Origin: Myxococcales bacterium
Lineage (GTDB): Bacteria; Myxococcota_A; Polyangia; Palsa-1104; JAEUJZ01
Assembly (NCBI GenBank): GCA_016794505.1
Contig: JAEUJZ010000073.1
Location: 81,754-145,753, forward strand
Direction of reading: 5' to 3'
DNA length: 64,000 nt
Notes under the pieces: model-generated
What the model was told of the DNA's origin: nothing
Databases searched by the model: none
Seen by the model: the letters and a program-made list of their open reading frames with translations, nothing else
Position numbers and translations under genes: made by a program
Part shown: in pieces, positions 63,572-64,000 of the stretch
Numbering within the stretch: position 1 is the stretch's first letter
How the letters are laid out: each line of letters begins with the position of its first letter

Positions 63572-64000
63572 ATGCGACGCGTCTACTTTGCCCTGGTTCT
63601 GACCCTTCACGCCGCTGGCTGCGGCATGTTCAAAGACTTCGAAAGCGCCCCCGGAGAGATCCAAACCACCGACGCAAGCTCCTGCCCTGCGCCCCCAGAC
63701 CTCGCTTCCCCTTCCCCTAAGTGCGCCGCCGCCAAAGGACTCCCAGGAGAGCCTCTCCTCTGCCTCGACTTCAAAGATGTCTCCAGTACCTCCATGCTCC
63801 AGGGCTGGGACTTCTCCTGTACTGGCGGCGCAAGCTGGACCACTGCCGGCGGTAAGCTCCAGGTCAATAACTTCAAAGACTTCAGCTCCACCTGCTCCTT
63901 CTCCCTCCCTCCACTCCCTCCCGCTGACTTCCAAAAATTCTCCGCATTCTCTCTCGCTGTCCTCCACAAAGTCGACCTCAACAGCAACCAACAAAAAGCA
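63572..64000 (+). CDS. Lipoprotein, partial (C-terminus beyond window edge)
   Basis: A plus-strand frame from the ATG at 63572 runs off the right edge with at least 143 residues. It starts MRRVYFALVLTLHAAGC, a lipoprotein signal with a lipobox (AAGC, Cys at 17). The mature part is Ser/Pro/Asp-rich with LCLDFKDVSSTSM and several Cys. GGAG lies before the ATG. Its coding strand is strongly pyrimidine-rich (many TCC, CTC and CCT codons), unlike the CTG/TCG/CGC-rich genes around it, which may indicate foreign origin or a different mutational history. No family recognised. Confidence 0.8.
   Translation, partial: MRRVYFALVLTLHAAGCGMFKDFESAPGEIQTTDASSCPAPPDLASPSPKCAAAKGLPGEPLLCLDFKDVSSTSMLQGWDFSCTGGASWTTAGGKLQVNNFKDFSSTCSFSLPPLPPADFQKFSAFSLAVLHKVDLNSNQQKA

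Overview
The window is GC-rich DNA (about two-thirds G+C by eye), densely packed with genes. It carries transmembrane Ser/Thr protein kinases, an ECF sigma/anti-sigma pair, many secreted lipoproteins, long coiled-coil proteins, a NACHT/WD40 STAND protein and a run of microcompartment vertex-type genes. This mix points to a deltaproteobacterial/myxobacterial lineage (Myxococcota-like); that placement is inference. I saw no rRNA, tRNA, CRISPR array, insertion sequence or integrase. Fifty coding regions are called, of which the first and last run off the ends.

Layout. 1-7475 (minus): a tight envelope-type operon of a DUF4175 coiled-coil membrane protein, a TPR/HExxH metallopeptidase-like protein and two unrecognised proteins. 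7742-10650 (plus): an ECF sigma factor behind its own predicted ECF-type promoter, its anti-sigma factor, a secreted protein, and a lipoprotein with a 54-bp tandem repeat. 10666-17020 (minus): an orphan histidine kinase, a degenerate methyltransferase fused to a very long coiled coil, and the XdhC/MocA molybdenum-hydroxylase maturation pair. 17087-27757: a degenerate AAA+-like protein, an O-methyltransferase, HrpB helicase, a metallophosphoesterase, a pseudo-histidine kinase, a secreted protein and GlmU. 27892-32499 (minus): a GH13 amylase lipoprotein, a Cys-rich secreted protein and a TolC-like channel.

32646-39570 (minus): four consecutive EutN/CcmL-family (BMC-P) genes without hexamer shell genes, a small basic repeat protein, a DUF721 protein, a sulfatase-fold protein, a GalU-like nucleotidyltransferase and a sodium:solute symporter. 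39613-43533 (plus): a 1306-residue NACHT-WD40 protein. 43615-52137: an FG-GAP lipoprotein, a DUF1285-like protein, a three-gene envelope cluster with a PEGA lipoprotein, an acyl-CoA dehydrogenase/crotonase pair and a TPR zincin. 52648-64000: two receptor-type kinases flanking parAB and lon, then a Tat lipoprotein, a Tat-exported thioredoxin, a two-domain CxxC protein and a compositionally odd partial lipoprotein.

The most unusual content is the four-gene BMC-P run with no other microcompartment gene in view, the STAND protein with no effector next to it, a histidine kinase-like protein lacking its phospho-histidine and ATPase domain, and the kinase/Tat-thioredoxin/CxxC cassette. Several genes lack a Shine-Dalgarno sequence and have a -10-like hexamer 6-9 nt before the start codon, which suggests leaderless transcripts.
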